Positions 10,992 to 21,095 of a stretch of 64,000 nt of DNA are shown piece after piece. Within the stretch, counting starts at the first letter, position 1, and the number at the start of each line of letters is the position of its first letter. The stretch spans positions 558,001 to 622,000 of the forward strand of contig OY978106.1 in assembly GCA_963854735.1 (NCBI GenBank). Reading direction: 5' to 3'. The notes beneath the pieces were generated by a model. It made no database searches, was not told the DNA's origin, and saw nothing but the letters and a program-made list of their open reading frames with translations. Source of the stretch: Marvania coccoides. Taxonomy: Eukaryota > Chlorophyta > Trebouxiophyceae > Chlorellales > Chlorellaceae. Both the position numbers and the translations under genes were made by a program.

Positions 10992-12493
10992 ATGTCATCT
11001 CAAATTCCAGCACTCCTTGCTCTGTTTGCCATCCTAATCAGCGGAGAGTGTTTGGAAGCGATTCAGCGTCCACCCTTTCGCAACGTACCTCAGAAAGGGG
11101 CCGACCTGGTGCCCTCTGCTGAAAACATGCCATCCACAGAGGCTGTGCCCCACCCTAATCTGGTTACCAGCCTGCTCTCGCCGCTCTCTGACCACCATGA
11201 GCGCATCACAGGGTCCCCTGGACTCATTCGCGCCCTCAGAAACGCGGCAGGCACCGCACCGGTGCCTTCGTTGGCGCTGTTGCTCAACACCACGTTGTCC
11301 CAAACAGCAATAAACTCGATGGCCTCCGACGCGGCCGGTATTCTGTCTAGCGCGAGCATAGCAAACATGAAAACGCCGCCGTCGCTGGCTGCGTTGGCCT
11401 ATCCATGGCGGCCAACTGGAAAGTTAACCATCGTGCGAGAGAACGGCACGCTGTCGTGGTGCACCGCTTCCCTGATTCGAAAAGGCGTGCTGGTGTCCTC
11501 AGCAAACTGGTGAGTCAATTGCCACAACAAATGGCAATCATGAATTGCAAAGCTAAGTTAAATTGGATCATTTTTTTTCCTTCTCTTCTTCCCCCGCCCG
11601 TCCCCCCCCCCCCCACCCCGCCCCCTCAAAATTGCCTTGATCGTGTGCAGCATCATGCCCCTGGGCGCTGATCAATTCCCCATGGCGGCGTACTTTGAAC
11701 CGGCTGCTTTCGACGGCATAGCCCCGTACGGGAGGTGGGAGGTGTCGCTGATGACTGTGCCGTTTGCGTGGGCCAGTGGGGGCGACAAATGCAGAGACCG
11801 TGACGCTGGCATCATCTGCGAAAATGACTTCTCGGTGCTGACGCTGCACAGAGATCCCAGAGGAGTGTACGCTGGAGAACTTGTCGGTACGTTACTTGCT
11901 TCCAATTGCATAAATTGGACGGCAATATTTACAATCCGAAGTTTTTTTTTTCCACTTCTTGAAGGGTACTACAGTGTGGGCACAAACGGCTTCGGGTTCT
12001 ACAGAGATTCCGAGGGCAGTGTGTCGATTGCGACAGTGACACACCTGGGATACCCGGCGATTGGCGGCAAGAGGATGAGGGCGACAAAGACAGTGGGAGT
12101 GACGACAGATACCAACCAGGTAGAGACTAATTTAGAGCAGGGTGAAGGCGCCAATGGTGGGCCAATACTCGCACATTTTAGCGCTGCTGATGAGAACCCT
12201 GATGAGAACAGAGCCCCGTATGAACACAACGTTATGATCGGCGTCGTGGCATGGACAGCTGAAGACGAAAAGGTAAACGTGCTTTCATTCATGGATTTTA
12301 GTAGTCTTTCGATATTTCCTTGCGACAAATCGGCAACCGCTCATTTCTTTCTTAATGCTTTTCATTGCAGCGAGGAGGAGGAACGCGTTTTGGCACAAAC
12401 TCGGCGTTCAAAACGCAGTCCAACATCGTGTACATGGTAAATTTTGCCTGTGAAGCTGTCGACCCAATTGCTCGCAACAGGGTCTGCGGCTGA
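10992..12493 (+). CDS. Secreted trypsin-fold protein lacking catalytic His and Ser (pseudoprotease)
   Basis: Four exons, 10992-11509, 11651-11886, 11965-12272 and 12371-12493, give 394 residues. A signal peptide (IPALLALFAILISGECL) precedes a low-similarity pro-region and a chymotrypsin-fold domain. It is collinear with the neighbour at 13154 through shared blocks: YFEPAAFDGIAPYGRWE, DKCR, ICEND, SVGTNG, THLGYP, RFGTNS and the final RVCG. The catalytic positions differ. Where the neighbour has TAAHC this protein has SSANC, so His is Asn; the Asp block NDFSVLTL is kept; where the neighbour has GSSGGP this one has GANGGP, so Ser is Asn. The frame is otherwise intact across three canonical introns, which argues for a retained non-catalytic role rather than decay. 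Intron 1, inside the His motif, is absent from the neighbour. Confidence 0.85.
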
Positions 12494-13153
12494 TAAAAAA
12501 AATAAAAAAATAAAAAAAATAATAAATAAATGAAGTTTTTGAGAAATGCATATTCACGAAATTCCCCTTGATAACTGAATAATTGCTGAAAATGATTGTG
12601 ATTTGATTTATTGCATCTTCCATCCCCATCAGCCAAGCTCGGCCTCATTGCTCGCTGAGCAAGATTTCCCCCTTAACTTCCATCGACTAGCATTTGTGCT
12701 TTTCCCATGATACTATAGATATTCGTACAGTGCTGATGTTTTCATTCATCCCTGCTAGTTGGGTGCAAAGATGTTGGGTGCTGGCCGGCTTTTCGAATTT
12801 TTCTCCCCCTTTTGAATTCTTTTAACGAAGTTCGAGCTCATTTGAAGGTAAAAAGTATGTGAGCTAATATTACCACATAAAAAAATTCTTCGGGGGGATT
12901 AATATATATATAAGGGGGATTAATGCAAAAACTTCAAAATATGGCCGGCATTTAATTCGCAGCCGCCCCAATAATCTAAGATTGCTATTTTATTTATTCT
13001 ATTTTCAAAGACGTTAAACGCACAGTTGCTAGTACACGATGAATGCCGGCAGAGCTGATCGCACATTAATTTCAATAATTTTGAAAGAAACTGAGCCGCG
13101 ATTTTCTCTCTGAGTCCCCGCATAAAGGCGCGGGCGGCCTCAGTTAGCCCAAT
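12494..13153. other. Spacer between protease paralogues
   Basis: AT-rich spacer. An (AT)n stretch at 12901-12912 is flanked on both sides by GGGGGATTAAT; it might be a TATA-like element but lies about 240 bases upstream of the next ATG. No gene found. Confidence 0.45.
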
Positions 13154-14524
13154 ATGGCTCAATCTCTAGCGCTTTATGGCGTCCTGGCGCTCAGTTTCCT
13201 CTTCTTTCACTCTGCTGAAGCGCTCCCTCGGCCGCCCATCACCCACCGCATCCCTGCGACCGCCTACCGCGCCGTCTCCGCCCGCGCTGGAATCCTTCCG
13301 CCAGCCCCGCACCCCATCCCCCTCAATATGCAGCTTTCTGCTCCCACAGACAACCTAGATATGGTGAGAGGTGTGGCAGACCTTTTGAACAGCCGGACAG
13401 GCTCCGCTGCGGTCACAGCGCCTCTGACGCTCAATATAGGCATGGGAACTTCGTCCCGGTCAAGCATTGTGCCTCTGGAGTTTGGCACAGCTGGCTACCC
13501 TTACTCGACTCGCGGCGCGTTCTCTTTGAATTCTTCGGCCCCCACGAATTCATTTCCATGGCGAGCCACGGGCAAGCTGACCATTCATTTTGCAGGCCAA
13601 TCATTCTATTGCACAGCTTCCACGATCAAACCGGGGGTGCTGGTGACTGCGGCGCATTGTGTCATGGATTTTGGTTCCAATAAGTTCCCTACTTTGGTGT
13701 ATTTCGAGCCTGCTGCGTTTGACGGCATAGCTCCATACGGACGCTGGGAAATTTCATCAGTGACGCTGCCCCGCCAATGGGTGGCTGGAACAGACAAATG
13801 CAGAGCGCTGTCCCCCGGCATTGTGTGCGAAAACGACCTTGCTGTGCTCACTGTCCACCCCAACGGCAAAGGAAAATACGTCGGCGACGTTGTGGGGTGA
13901 GTTTTTCGAGGTTTTGTTTTGCGTTTTTGTTATTTTGTATGAAAATTTATCTATCTGGCTCTATTCTTGCACGAAGGCATTACGCCGTCGGCACAAACGG
14001 CTACGGCTCTGTGCGAAATTTCTTGGGCAGCGTTTCTGCCGCTCAGCTCACACATTTGGGGTACCCTGTGTCGCATGAAGGCGGGAAACGCATGATCCGC
14101 ACTGATGCGCTGGCCATCATGAAAAACGTCAACCAGATGGAGTCTGGATCAGCGCAAGGCCAAGGCTCTAGTGGCGGGCCGTTCATCGTTAACTTTGGCG
14201 CAGATTATCAGAGCGTGGATGCCGCTGGTTCGGGTGCGACGGGAAACGTCGTGATTGGCGTCATGAGCTGGCTGTCGGGAGATACCACGTACAAGGTGAA
14301 GAAGAAAAACATTTATTCATTAATTTTCATTTTTATCAAGAGAAAAGAAATGAAGTCTAAATTAACTAATCGGATTCGGTCTGTCATTTTTGTTGTAGTA
14401 TGTCGGTGCGAGCCGCTTCGGAACAAATTCAGGGTTTACCACGACTACTAACATCGCAGCCCTACTCAAACAAGCGTGTGGGGCACTAAGGACCCCGAAT
14501 GCAAGAAGGAAAGTGTGCGGATGA
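13154..14524 (+). CDS. Secreted trypsin-like serine protease with intact triad
   Basis: Three exons, 13154-13896, 13977-14295 and 14399-14524, give 395 residues. The signal peptide is YGVLALSFLFFHSAEA. The peptidase S1-type domain begins after about residue 135, with TASTIKPGVLVTAAHC (His), CENDLAVLTV (Asp) and GQGSSGGPFIVNF (Ser nucleophile), so the charge-relay triad is complete. The final exon (YVGASRFGTNSGF to RRKVCG) matches the last exon of the neighbour at 10992. It is therefore predicted to be a secreted endopeptidase; substrate specificity cannot be read. Exon boundaries after the first are at the same positions as in the 10992 gene, confirming tandem duplication. GSSGGP rather than GDSGGP is seen in V8/glutamyl-type and some fungal relatives, so classical trypsin specificity is not assured. 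Confidence 0.87.
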
Positions 14525-15042
14525 GGTGGGAAACTATTTATAATTTAGTGCTCAGACGGGACGTCATATTTTTGGAAATATTTATAGCTGTTACTGTCTT
14601 ATTAAAGCGTTTTATGCTTTCTCAATTTTCAACAATCAAAGTTTTGGGTTTTTGTTATTCAACGTATGAAATGTTTTATATACCAACCTATGCATATCGA
14701 GAGAACACTGATTTTCCCCCCAAATGTCCTTCAAATATGTTCGCATGTAATGAGCATTATTTCATGGTTGCGGGCTGAGAGCATTTGGCATCAGCGCATG
14801 CCACTGCTATTCATGGCAGCAGAGAATGCGCCACCATCGCATTGAACAAAATTTAAAATTCTATTATCAAAAAGGAATTAAAAGCTTGTTTACAAGTATT
14901 GTTTAATTCATCTGAAAACGAAGAAAATATCCATTTTAAATCACAGAATAAAAAAAAGGCCGTCGTCACAATTTATTATCTAAGGATTATTCAGTCAAAA
15001 AGCCCTCCAGCTGGCAGACAGCAGATTTTCCTAATTTCTTTT
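14525..15042. other. AT-rich spacer
   Basis: Convergent 3' regions of the protease and RecA genes. It is AT-rich with no supported coding frame or RNA gene. Confidence 0.5.
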
Positions 15043-16819
15043 TCACTCCTCATCCACGACTTTCGTCCTTTCCACCCCGTCCCCTTCGGCAAACGCCTCG
15101 TCCACTGGCGCCCCGTCGTCGTAGATGTCGTTAATGTCCTTGCCCATCAGCGTTTGCCTGGTCTGAGTCTCAATCTGCTCCCGCAGAGAGTTGTCCTCCT
15201 TCAGAGCCTCCAGCGTCTTGTCCCGCCCCTGCGCCAGCCGGGTGTCGCCAAAGTAGTACCTAAATGCCAACAATTCCATTCCATTAGTCAAGAGTCGAGA
15301 GATTTCCCCCCCGCCAAGGCGCTACTAATGTCGTGTAATTGGTTAATAAGGCTGTGTAGAATGAGATAATATGCGACGACGTACCAGCTGCCCCTGCGCT
15401 GCACCACGTCGATGGCCTCTGCGGCGTCCAACAGGCACCCGATGGCGGAAATTCCAGAGCCGAACAAAATGTCGAACTCAGCCAGTTTGTAGGGAGGGGC
15501 CACCTTGTTCTTGGTGCACTTGGCCCTGTAAAATAACAAATGCGAAAGAAACCGTGAAGGCAAGAAGGAAAAACCCAGTTTTGAAACCCCGGCGAATTTG
15601 AGGGGAAATGCAGAAAAAGATGAAATACCACCACTAGGTAAAATTACGCCCCCAAAAACAGCTTTCATACACAAGATAGCCTGCGAAAAAACAACCTTAC
15701 ACACATTGCAAGGGTATAACGAAAGAAACTCACTTCACCCTGATGCCAATTTGGCCGTCTGACCCGCTGATTCTCTCCTTGATGCGCACCTCCAGCCGCA
15801 CCGACGCGTAGTACTTCAGCGCCTGCCCGCCCGAGGTCACCTCTGGCGAGCCGTAGATCACCCCCACCTTGTGCCGAAGCTGATTCAAAAAGATTACGGT
15901 GCAGTTGTGCTTGGAGGCGTTTCCTGCAATCTTTCGCAGCGCCGCCGACATCAGGCGCGCCTGCGCGCCCACCGTGACCTGTCCGATCTCCCCTTCGATC
16001 TCCGCGCGCGGCACCAGCGCGGCCACAGAGTCCACTGCGATCATATCCACGGCGGCGCTTCGAATGAGCTGATCCGCCACCTCCAGGGCCATTTCGCCGC
16101 TGTCGGGCTGGCACAGGTACAGCCCGTCGGTGTCTACGCCCAGGCGCTTGGCAAATAACGAGTCAAACGCGTGCTCAGAGTCGATTAGAGCGACGTTGCC
16201 GCCCCGTTTCTGGACCTCTGCCATGGCGTGCAGCGCAAGGGTGGTTTTGCCAGAAGACTCGGGGCCGTATATCTCCACCACGCGGCCCACGGGGTACCCC
16301 CCGCCCAACGCCAGATCCAAGGTGAGCGCGCCGGAGGGCGTGGTTTTCACTTCGCCGAAAAGGTTGGCGCCAAGCTTCATGATGCTGTTCTTTCCGAAGC
16401 GGGAGTTTATCTCCTTGATGGCTTGATCGAGAGCGCGCGCCTGCATGGAGCATGTACACATTTTTTGAGCCAAAATTGGGTAGGCGAAGGGGCATTTAAT
16501 TGAGATTTGAAGAGACGGAGAACAAACTCGGCAATTTTTTGCTTGCCTTGGCTTCGGAGGTGGCGTCAGCACCGTTGACGGACTCTTCTTTGGCGGCTTT
16601 GGCGGCTTTGGCGGCCAGCGCGGCGGTGGTGGTGCGGGAGAAGGCGCGGCCGGCGGGGCGGGCCTCCAAAGGCCCGGCAAGAGCGGCGGAAGCTGCCCGG
16701 CGCAGGGCGCCGCAGGTCTGGCGGAACATGCCGGTGCGGCGGAGGTTAACGTTTGGCGTGTGAAACCCCGGCTGAAGGGCACCTACGGGACTGCACACAG
16801 AGCTTGCAGCAGAAAACAT
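15043..16819 (-). CDS. Organelle-targeted RecA recombinase
   Basis: Four exons, 16819-16547, 16440-15734, 15525-15385 and 15259-15043, give 445 residues. About 90 N-terminal residues rich in Ala, Arg and Ser form an organellar presequence. The bacterial-type RecA core follows: [14 protein letters not shown], Walker [10 protein letters not shown] (about 150-158), [46 protein letters not shown] and Walker B region, [19 protein letters not shown] (loop L2 side), then [11 protein letters not shown]. RecA forms ATP-dependent filaments on single-stranded DNA for recombinational repair in plastids or mitochondria. The C-terminal tail is acidic, as in bacterial RecA. Intron 1 has a GC donor (AAG|GCAAGC) exactly between presequence and core, as expected if the targeting exon was added after gene transfer. 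Plastid versus mitochondrion cannot be decided from the leader. Confidence 0.93.
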
Positions 16820-17398
16820 GAGGGGATCCCGCGAGGGAAAAAAGGGGTTGGAGGGGCGTGGTCACCGGGATGGTAGCGTGTTAATTTTTTGTGATATTAA
16901 CGCAGCGAATTAATGAAAATATAGGCGAGGGGAGCATGCACGGCAAAAAAAATCAGGAGGGGGGAATTGTGGACGCTGTTTGTTTTGGCAGGGATTTTGT
17001 CCAAATTTGGGGGTAGGTTTTCAGAAACTAGCTATGATAGAGCCAAAGCCAAAACAGAGCAACGGGGAGCGCCACTGACGCCGCTCCTGCAGAAGTAATG
17101 GCTCCCCGACTACCAAATCCGTAGTGTGGTTGCATGCCAATGCATCCCTGTGCACTCAAGGCGCTGGAGGCATCAGGGGGAAGCGCATGGAGCGTGGATA
17201 ACTTACAATGAAAATATAAAAACGGTGGTGGTGGTGCGAAGAGAAAATCGAGAAGAAAGAAGGGTTTGAATTTGAAGAAGATTAAAGCGCAACGGGAGGC
17301 TGTTTAAGTTATTTGGAGTAATAGGAATCCTTGTCCATTCATTATTTAAAGCTAGAGAGGCTGAAAAAGTCATTTCTATTGAATATTTGTAAAGGGCG
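16820..17398. other. Spacer upstream of RecA
   Basis: Contains the RecA promoter side and the 3' region of the UBTD-like gene, both minus strand. A moderately GC-rich block at 17040-17200 has no supported frame, no tRNA-like fold that I could confirm and no recognisable small RNA. Confidence 0.45.
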
Positions 17399-18124
17399 TT
17401 ATCGGGTCATAGCTCCAGCCTCTGCTGCTGGAGGGAGCGGCGGCAGAGACCCAGTGCAGCTGGTGAGTTCCGACAGCTTGCTGCTGCCGCGAATCAGGTT
17501 TGAGGGCTTGCTCAGCACGAACTTTGGCAGCTCGTACTTGGAACCTCGCTCGTCGTAGCATATTGACATGTCCTGTGACAGCAGGGGAATTAGTAACGAT
17601 TTTTTAGCTTTAAAATAAAAAAATAAAAAAATGCTGTTCTTTTTCGCCCAAGTTACATTCTTTCTTCTTTTGCAATAACCAAGGATATTATGCCCTCCTT
17701 CCAACCACCTAATGATATAATTATTTATAACATACTCTGTGCCTCGTTTCCTCCCTCTCTCACCTCTGTTGCGACGATGATGCCAGCAGTGTCAACAATC
17801 ACCTTGGCGGTGGTTACATCAGCAGCGCAAGCAGCTTGCAGCGCGTCCCAAATCACTGCACCGCAAAAAAAGAGGGGCACAGGTTTAGGAGATTTTGCAA
17901 AATATAGAAACAGGCGACGGTCAAATTTTGCAAACATCTGTTTACCCACCTCGCTCCCCCCCGTAGTGCGGCTCAGTGTCCCAGAACTCTGCCCGCATCT
18001 TCTCCAGCTCCTCAGTCGTCATAGGGTCGTCGGACTTCCATCTAGGACGCTTCAAGGTGCGAACCTTGTTAACGCCTGGAGCTTCCTCCTCTTCGGCAGC
18101 GCCGCAGCATATAATATTGCCCAT
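17399..18124 (-). CDS. UBTD1/2-like ubiquitin-binding N-terminal domain protein, short form
   Basis: Three exons, 18124-17950, 17855-17764 and 17572-17399, give 146 residues. The start MGNIICC is a textbook N-myristoylation plus palmitoylation signal. The core matches the N-terminal domain of human UBTD1/UBTD2 (DC-UbP): RPRWKSDDPMTTEEL, RAEFWDTEPHYGGER, IWDALQAACAADV, then CYDERGSKYELPKFVLSKP and NLI. In animals UBTD proteins couple E2 enzymes and deubiquitinases; their C-terminal ubiquitin-like domain is missing here because the gene stops shortly after the N-terminal domain. Both introns are GT-AG in compatible phases. It should be a small membrane-associated protein. It is divergent from the WW-PUB-ZZ gene, which also belongs to ubiquitin-linked biology. 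Confidence 0.82.
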
Positions 18125-18426
18125 ATAAAACTTAATTATATTTATCACAAGTGTCGGAATTTGAAAATATCAATGTTTTGTTGTCCAGCTCGGACTCGGA
18201 CGCCGCGGCCAAAATATTAAGAGGTTAATTATTTAAATTAATGTATTTAATATCATTTAAATCTATTGCAAAAAACGGGGAACTTGTATACTACAAAATA
18301 TTAATTTCCACAGAAAAAGTTGTTCTGAAGAGCGATGCCACTCTCCAATCGATAACGACGCAAAAAATAAGTGATCTCGAAATCATCTGAAATACGTCTC
18401 TCTACCACTGAAACGGAACCCAAGAA
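18125..18426. promoter_or_regulatory. Divergent promoter spacer
   Basis: This 302 bp AT-rich interval separates the starts of the minus-strand UBTD-like gene and the plus-strand WW-PUB-ZZ gene, so it must hold both promoters and 5' UTRs. No specific element could be assigned. Confidence 0.5.
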
Positions 18427-19705
18427 ATGCCCGTAGACTACGCCAAGGCTCAGCTCGTCGATCGCCTGCTCGCCCGAGGCATCAGCCACACACAGGCAGA
18501 GCAGGTTGCTGCCGTCGTCCCAAATTACTCAGACTCCCTCTTTGAAGCTCTGGCCCTCCTCGGCCGCTCCGCCGACGGCACCGTCGCCACTTCCCTGCGA
18601 GACCTGAAGGAGTACTTCAGCGAAGAGAGCCAACGCTATTATTACGCCATCAACGGCGAAACTTCGTGGGACCCGCCTCCGTGTTTTGCATTTTCTGAGT
18701 GGCAGATCGACGCTGACATGTACTGCCTTCCCTTACTCGCCGTGCGGGAATTGTACCTCTCTCTGGATCGACTTCTCGCCCAACACCCACCAGCCGTCGC
18801 CTTCTCAACTTTAAATTTAATCGCCAAGCTGCTAGGCAACGTTGCTGACTGCCAAAATTCGCTAGAAAAGTTTCGCAGCGTGCGGCTTACCAACCCGCGC
18901 ATCAAGGCTGGCGTTGTGGAGGTCTCAGGCGCGCTGGAAGTTCTTTTATTTGCGGGATTTCTGCGGAGTGGAGGGGAAATGCTGGTGCTGCCGGTAGATG
19001 CGCAGCTGGGACCGCTGCGCGCCGCAGCAGCGCGCGCTCGAAATCTAGCGCAGCACAAGGGCCACAGCGGGAGCGCTGTCTCGGTAGTGCCGGATGGAAG
19101 AAGGTCTGGTGGTTGCAACAGCGTGCGGCCACCTTCAAAATTTTATGGCAAGCCGGGGTTTAAGTATCAGGAAAAGATCTACCACTGTGGCGCGTGCGAC
19201 CACCCCATCAATGACGGCAGCGAGAGGCTATGGACGCGCAGCCACGAGGCCCCCCGCGGGGAGTTTCGGTGAGCACCGGTTCCAAAAATTTTAATTATTA
19301 TTTTTAATTCTAAAAAATCTGTTTTTTCCCCAATTATGCTTGTTTTCACCCTGTTTTGAGCAGCATTGCAATCGACGAATTTTCAAAGCAAAACCTGGAG
19401 ACTTTTATCATTCATTTTACGTTTCCAGGTTTGAGTGTGAAACTTGCCTGGACCGAGGCAAGCTTTTCAACCTCTGCCAGGTGTGCTGGGACCGACAGCA
19501 GCAAGGAAGTGCGCAGATCCACCCCTCAGGACACTCTTTCCAGCACGTGGGGCCTCGCATGACGCGCCACAATGACTATTACAGCAGCGGCGGCAACGGC
19601 GACGTGAATGCAGGCAACCCCTGGGGCAACATATCCACGGGGTCTGGGTACCGTCGAGGGCTGGCGAGGCTGCGGGAAAGGTACGGACTTCGCAGTTTTG
19701 GGTGA
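18427..19705 (+). CDS. WW-PUB-ZZ domain protein, ubiquitin/p97-linked
   Basis: Two exons, 18427-19268 and 19429-19705, give 372 residues. Residues about 8-48 resemble a UBA-like helical bundle (VDRLLARGISHTQAEQVAAV). Residues about 62-80 form a WW domain core (YYYAINGETSWDPP). Residues about 95-190 match a PUB/PUG domain, as in PNGase and UBXN6, which binds the p97/VCP C-terminus: HPPAVAFSTLNLIAKLLGNV, then FRSVRLTNPRI and VLLFAGFL. The C-terminal part has a ZZ-type zinc finger split by the intron: YHCGACDHPIND in exon 1, then FECETCLDRGKLFNLCQVCW and HPSGHSF in exon 2. I infer an adaptor in p97-dependent ubiquitin pathways. The combination is one I do not recall from a named family. Confidence 0.8.
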
Positions 19706-19905
19706 AAAAAATATAGGAAACCCTGTCAGCGGTTGGGAGTAAGTAAAGTTTTAGGGCGTCATGAATTTCCTGATGCCTACATTTTTTTTATATAAACGAA
19801 TCATCTCTAACATGCATGGTAAAATTTCAACGAAAACAACACCTTAGAGCCACCCAAATTTTCCAACAAGAGTCAGTAATAAAAAAATAAGAGGAAAAAG
19901 AGCCA

Positions 19906-20539
19906 TCAGAAAGAGCTGTCATCGGAGTAGTTATAGCCTTCCTCCTCCGCCTCTGGGTCAAAGCCAAAGCGCTTCCTCTTCTTCTGCTTTTCCATTGCCT
20001 TCTCCAGTCTTTCCTCGTTCCCTGATTCCGAATCTTCTCCGCTGTCGTCCCCGGTCTCCCCCTCGAGCTTCTTCCACGTACGGCAGCTCACCCGAAATCC
20101 GTCATCCGCGCCTTCGTAGACAACTGCGGTGCAGGAAACTGCGCTGACCAGCATCGCCCACATTTTGCGACACGACAACGCCGTTTCTTCGCCAAACAGC
20201 GCCCCCTGCGCTCTCTTCAGACACCCTTAGGACACAATGTCCCTTTCGCAGCTTCTCGGTGTGCTCCGTTGCCATGTTCCCACCGCCCAAGCACTCTTCA
20301 TCACCTGGAAACGAACCCATTTGCGGTAGAGTAAAGTCTTCCACCCAGTCGGGATCATCTCCGCTCGCCGAGGCGCCGTCGCTGTCGTTGCACCCTTCAG
20401 CAGCTGTCCACCACTCCAGCGCATCGCGCTCTTTGAAGTAATTCTCCCAGTCTTTCTCGGAGACCGAATGATTGAACGGCGCCGTGAGATTCCATCGGTT
20501 GATGCACCGCTTGAGCTGTTGGATGTTGTTGAAGAGCTA
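19906..20539 (-). CDS. Hypothetical acidic C-terminal protein, 5' exon not found
   Basis: Two joinable segments are seen. The upstream one, about 20535-20304, begins after a TAG acceptor with LFNNIQQLKRCINRWNLTAP and contains DWENYFKERDALEWW. It ends at a GT donor in phase 1. The downstream one, about 20228-19906, reads CLKRAQGALFGEETALS and ends in an acidic, basic-patched tail with KQKKRKRFGFDPEAEEEGYN. No in-frame ATG precedes the first segment and no convincing upstream exon was found in the next 500 bases. Either a short first exon was missed or the gene has lost its start. I do not recognise the family. Confidence 0.5.
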
Positions 20540-21095
20540 CCGGGGGAGGTCGGGATGACAAAATTGTGTCAGAGTGTCTCAAAGTTCTCCTTCAGAAGCT
20601 TCAAGCTTAAAGTATGGATGTTTTAAACATGACTGGTATCAACAGATCGATGCATTAATTTAATTTAATTTAAGAAATAAGTAATAATGGGCAACTCGAC
20701 GTTTCTTGTGTTTTTTTCATATTCTTATATTGGGTTCAAAAGCGGGGTTTAAGTTCACCCTTATTGCAACACTCGAAGTAAGTAACGATGGTGGTGCTAT
20801 TAGCACAACGAAATGGCTGGCATCAATGCAAATGTACAAAATAAAAAAAAGCTTTGTTGGAAAGACGAAACGGCTCAATCAGAGCATGTTCACGATGAAG
20901 CGTTCCAAATTAGGGGAAAAACCAAGATACAAAAATAAAAACGCAAAAAGACGAAGATACAAAAATAAAAACGCAAAAAGACGGGTATTAAAAATATTTT
21001 GGAATTAGGGTAGCAATCAGAAAATTGCCCGAGTTTGCAAGTCAAATACCGGCCAGTAATTAAAATATCATGCCACGCCCATGTCCGCCTGCACT
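20540..21095. other. Spacer with 30-bp direct repeat
   Basis: AT-rich spacer. It contains two tandem copies of a 30-bp unit beginning AAGATACAAAAATAAAAACG (20924-20953 and 20954-20983). No gene was supported, though a missing first exon of the minus-strand gene ending at 19906 could lie here. Confidence 0.5.
20924..20983. repeat. 30-bp tandem duplication
   Basis: Two exact adjacent copies of a 30-bp A-rich unit. It is probably a local replication-slippage product in non-coding sequence. Confidence 0.85.
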
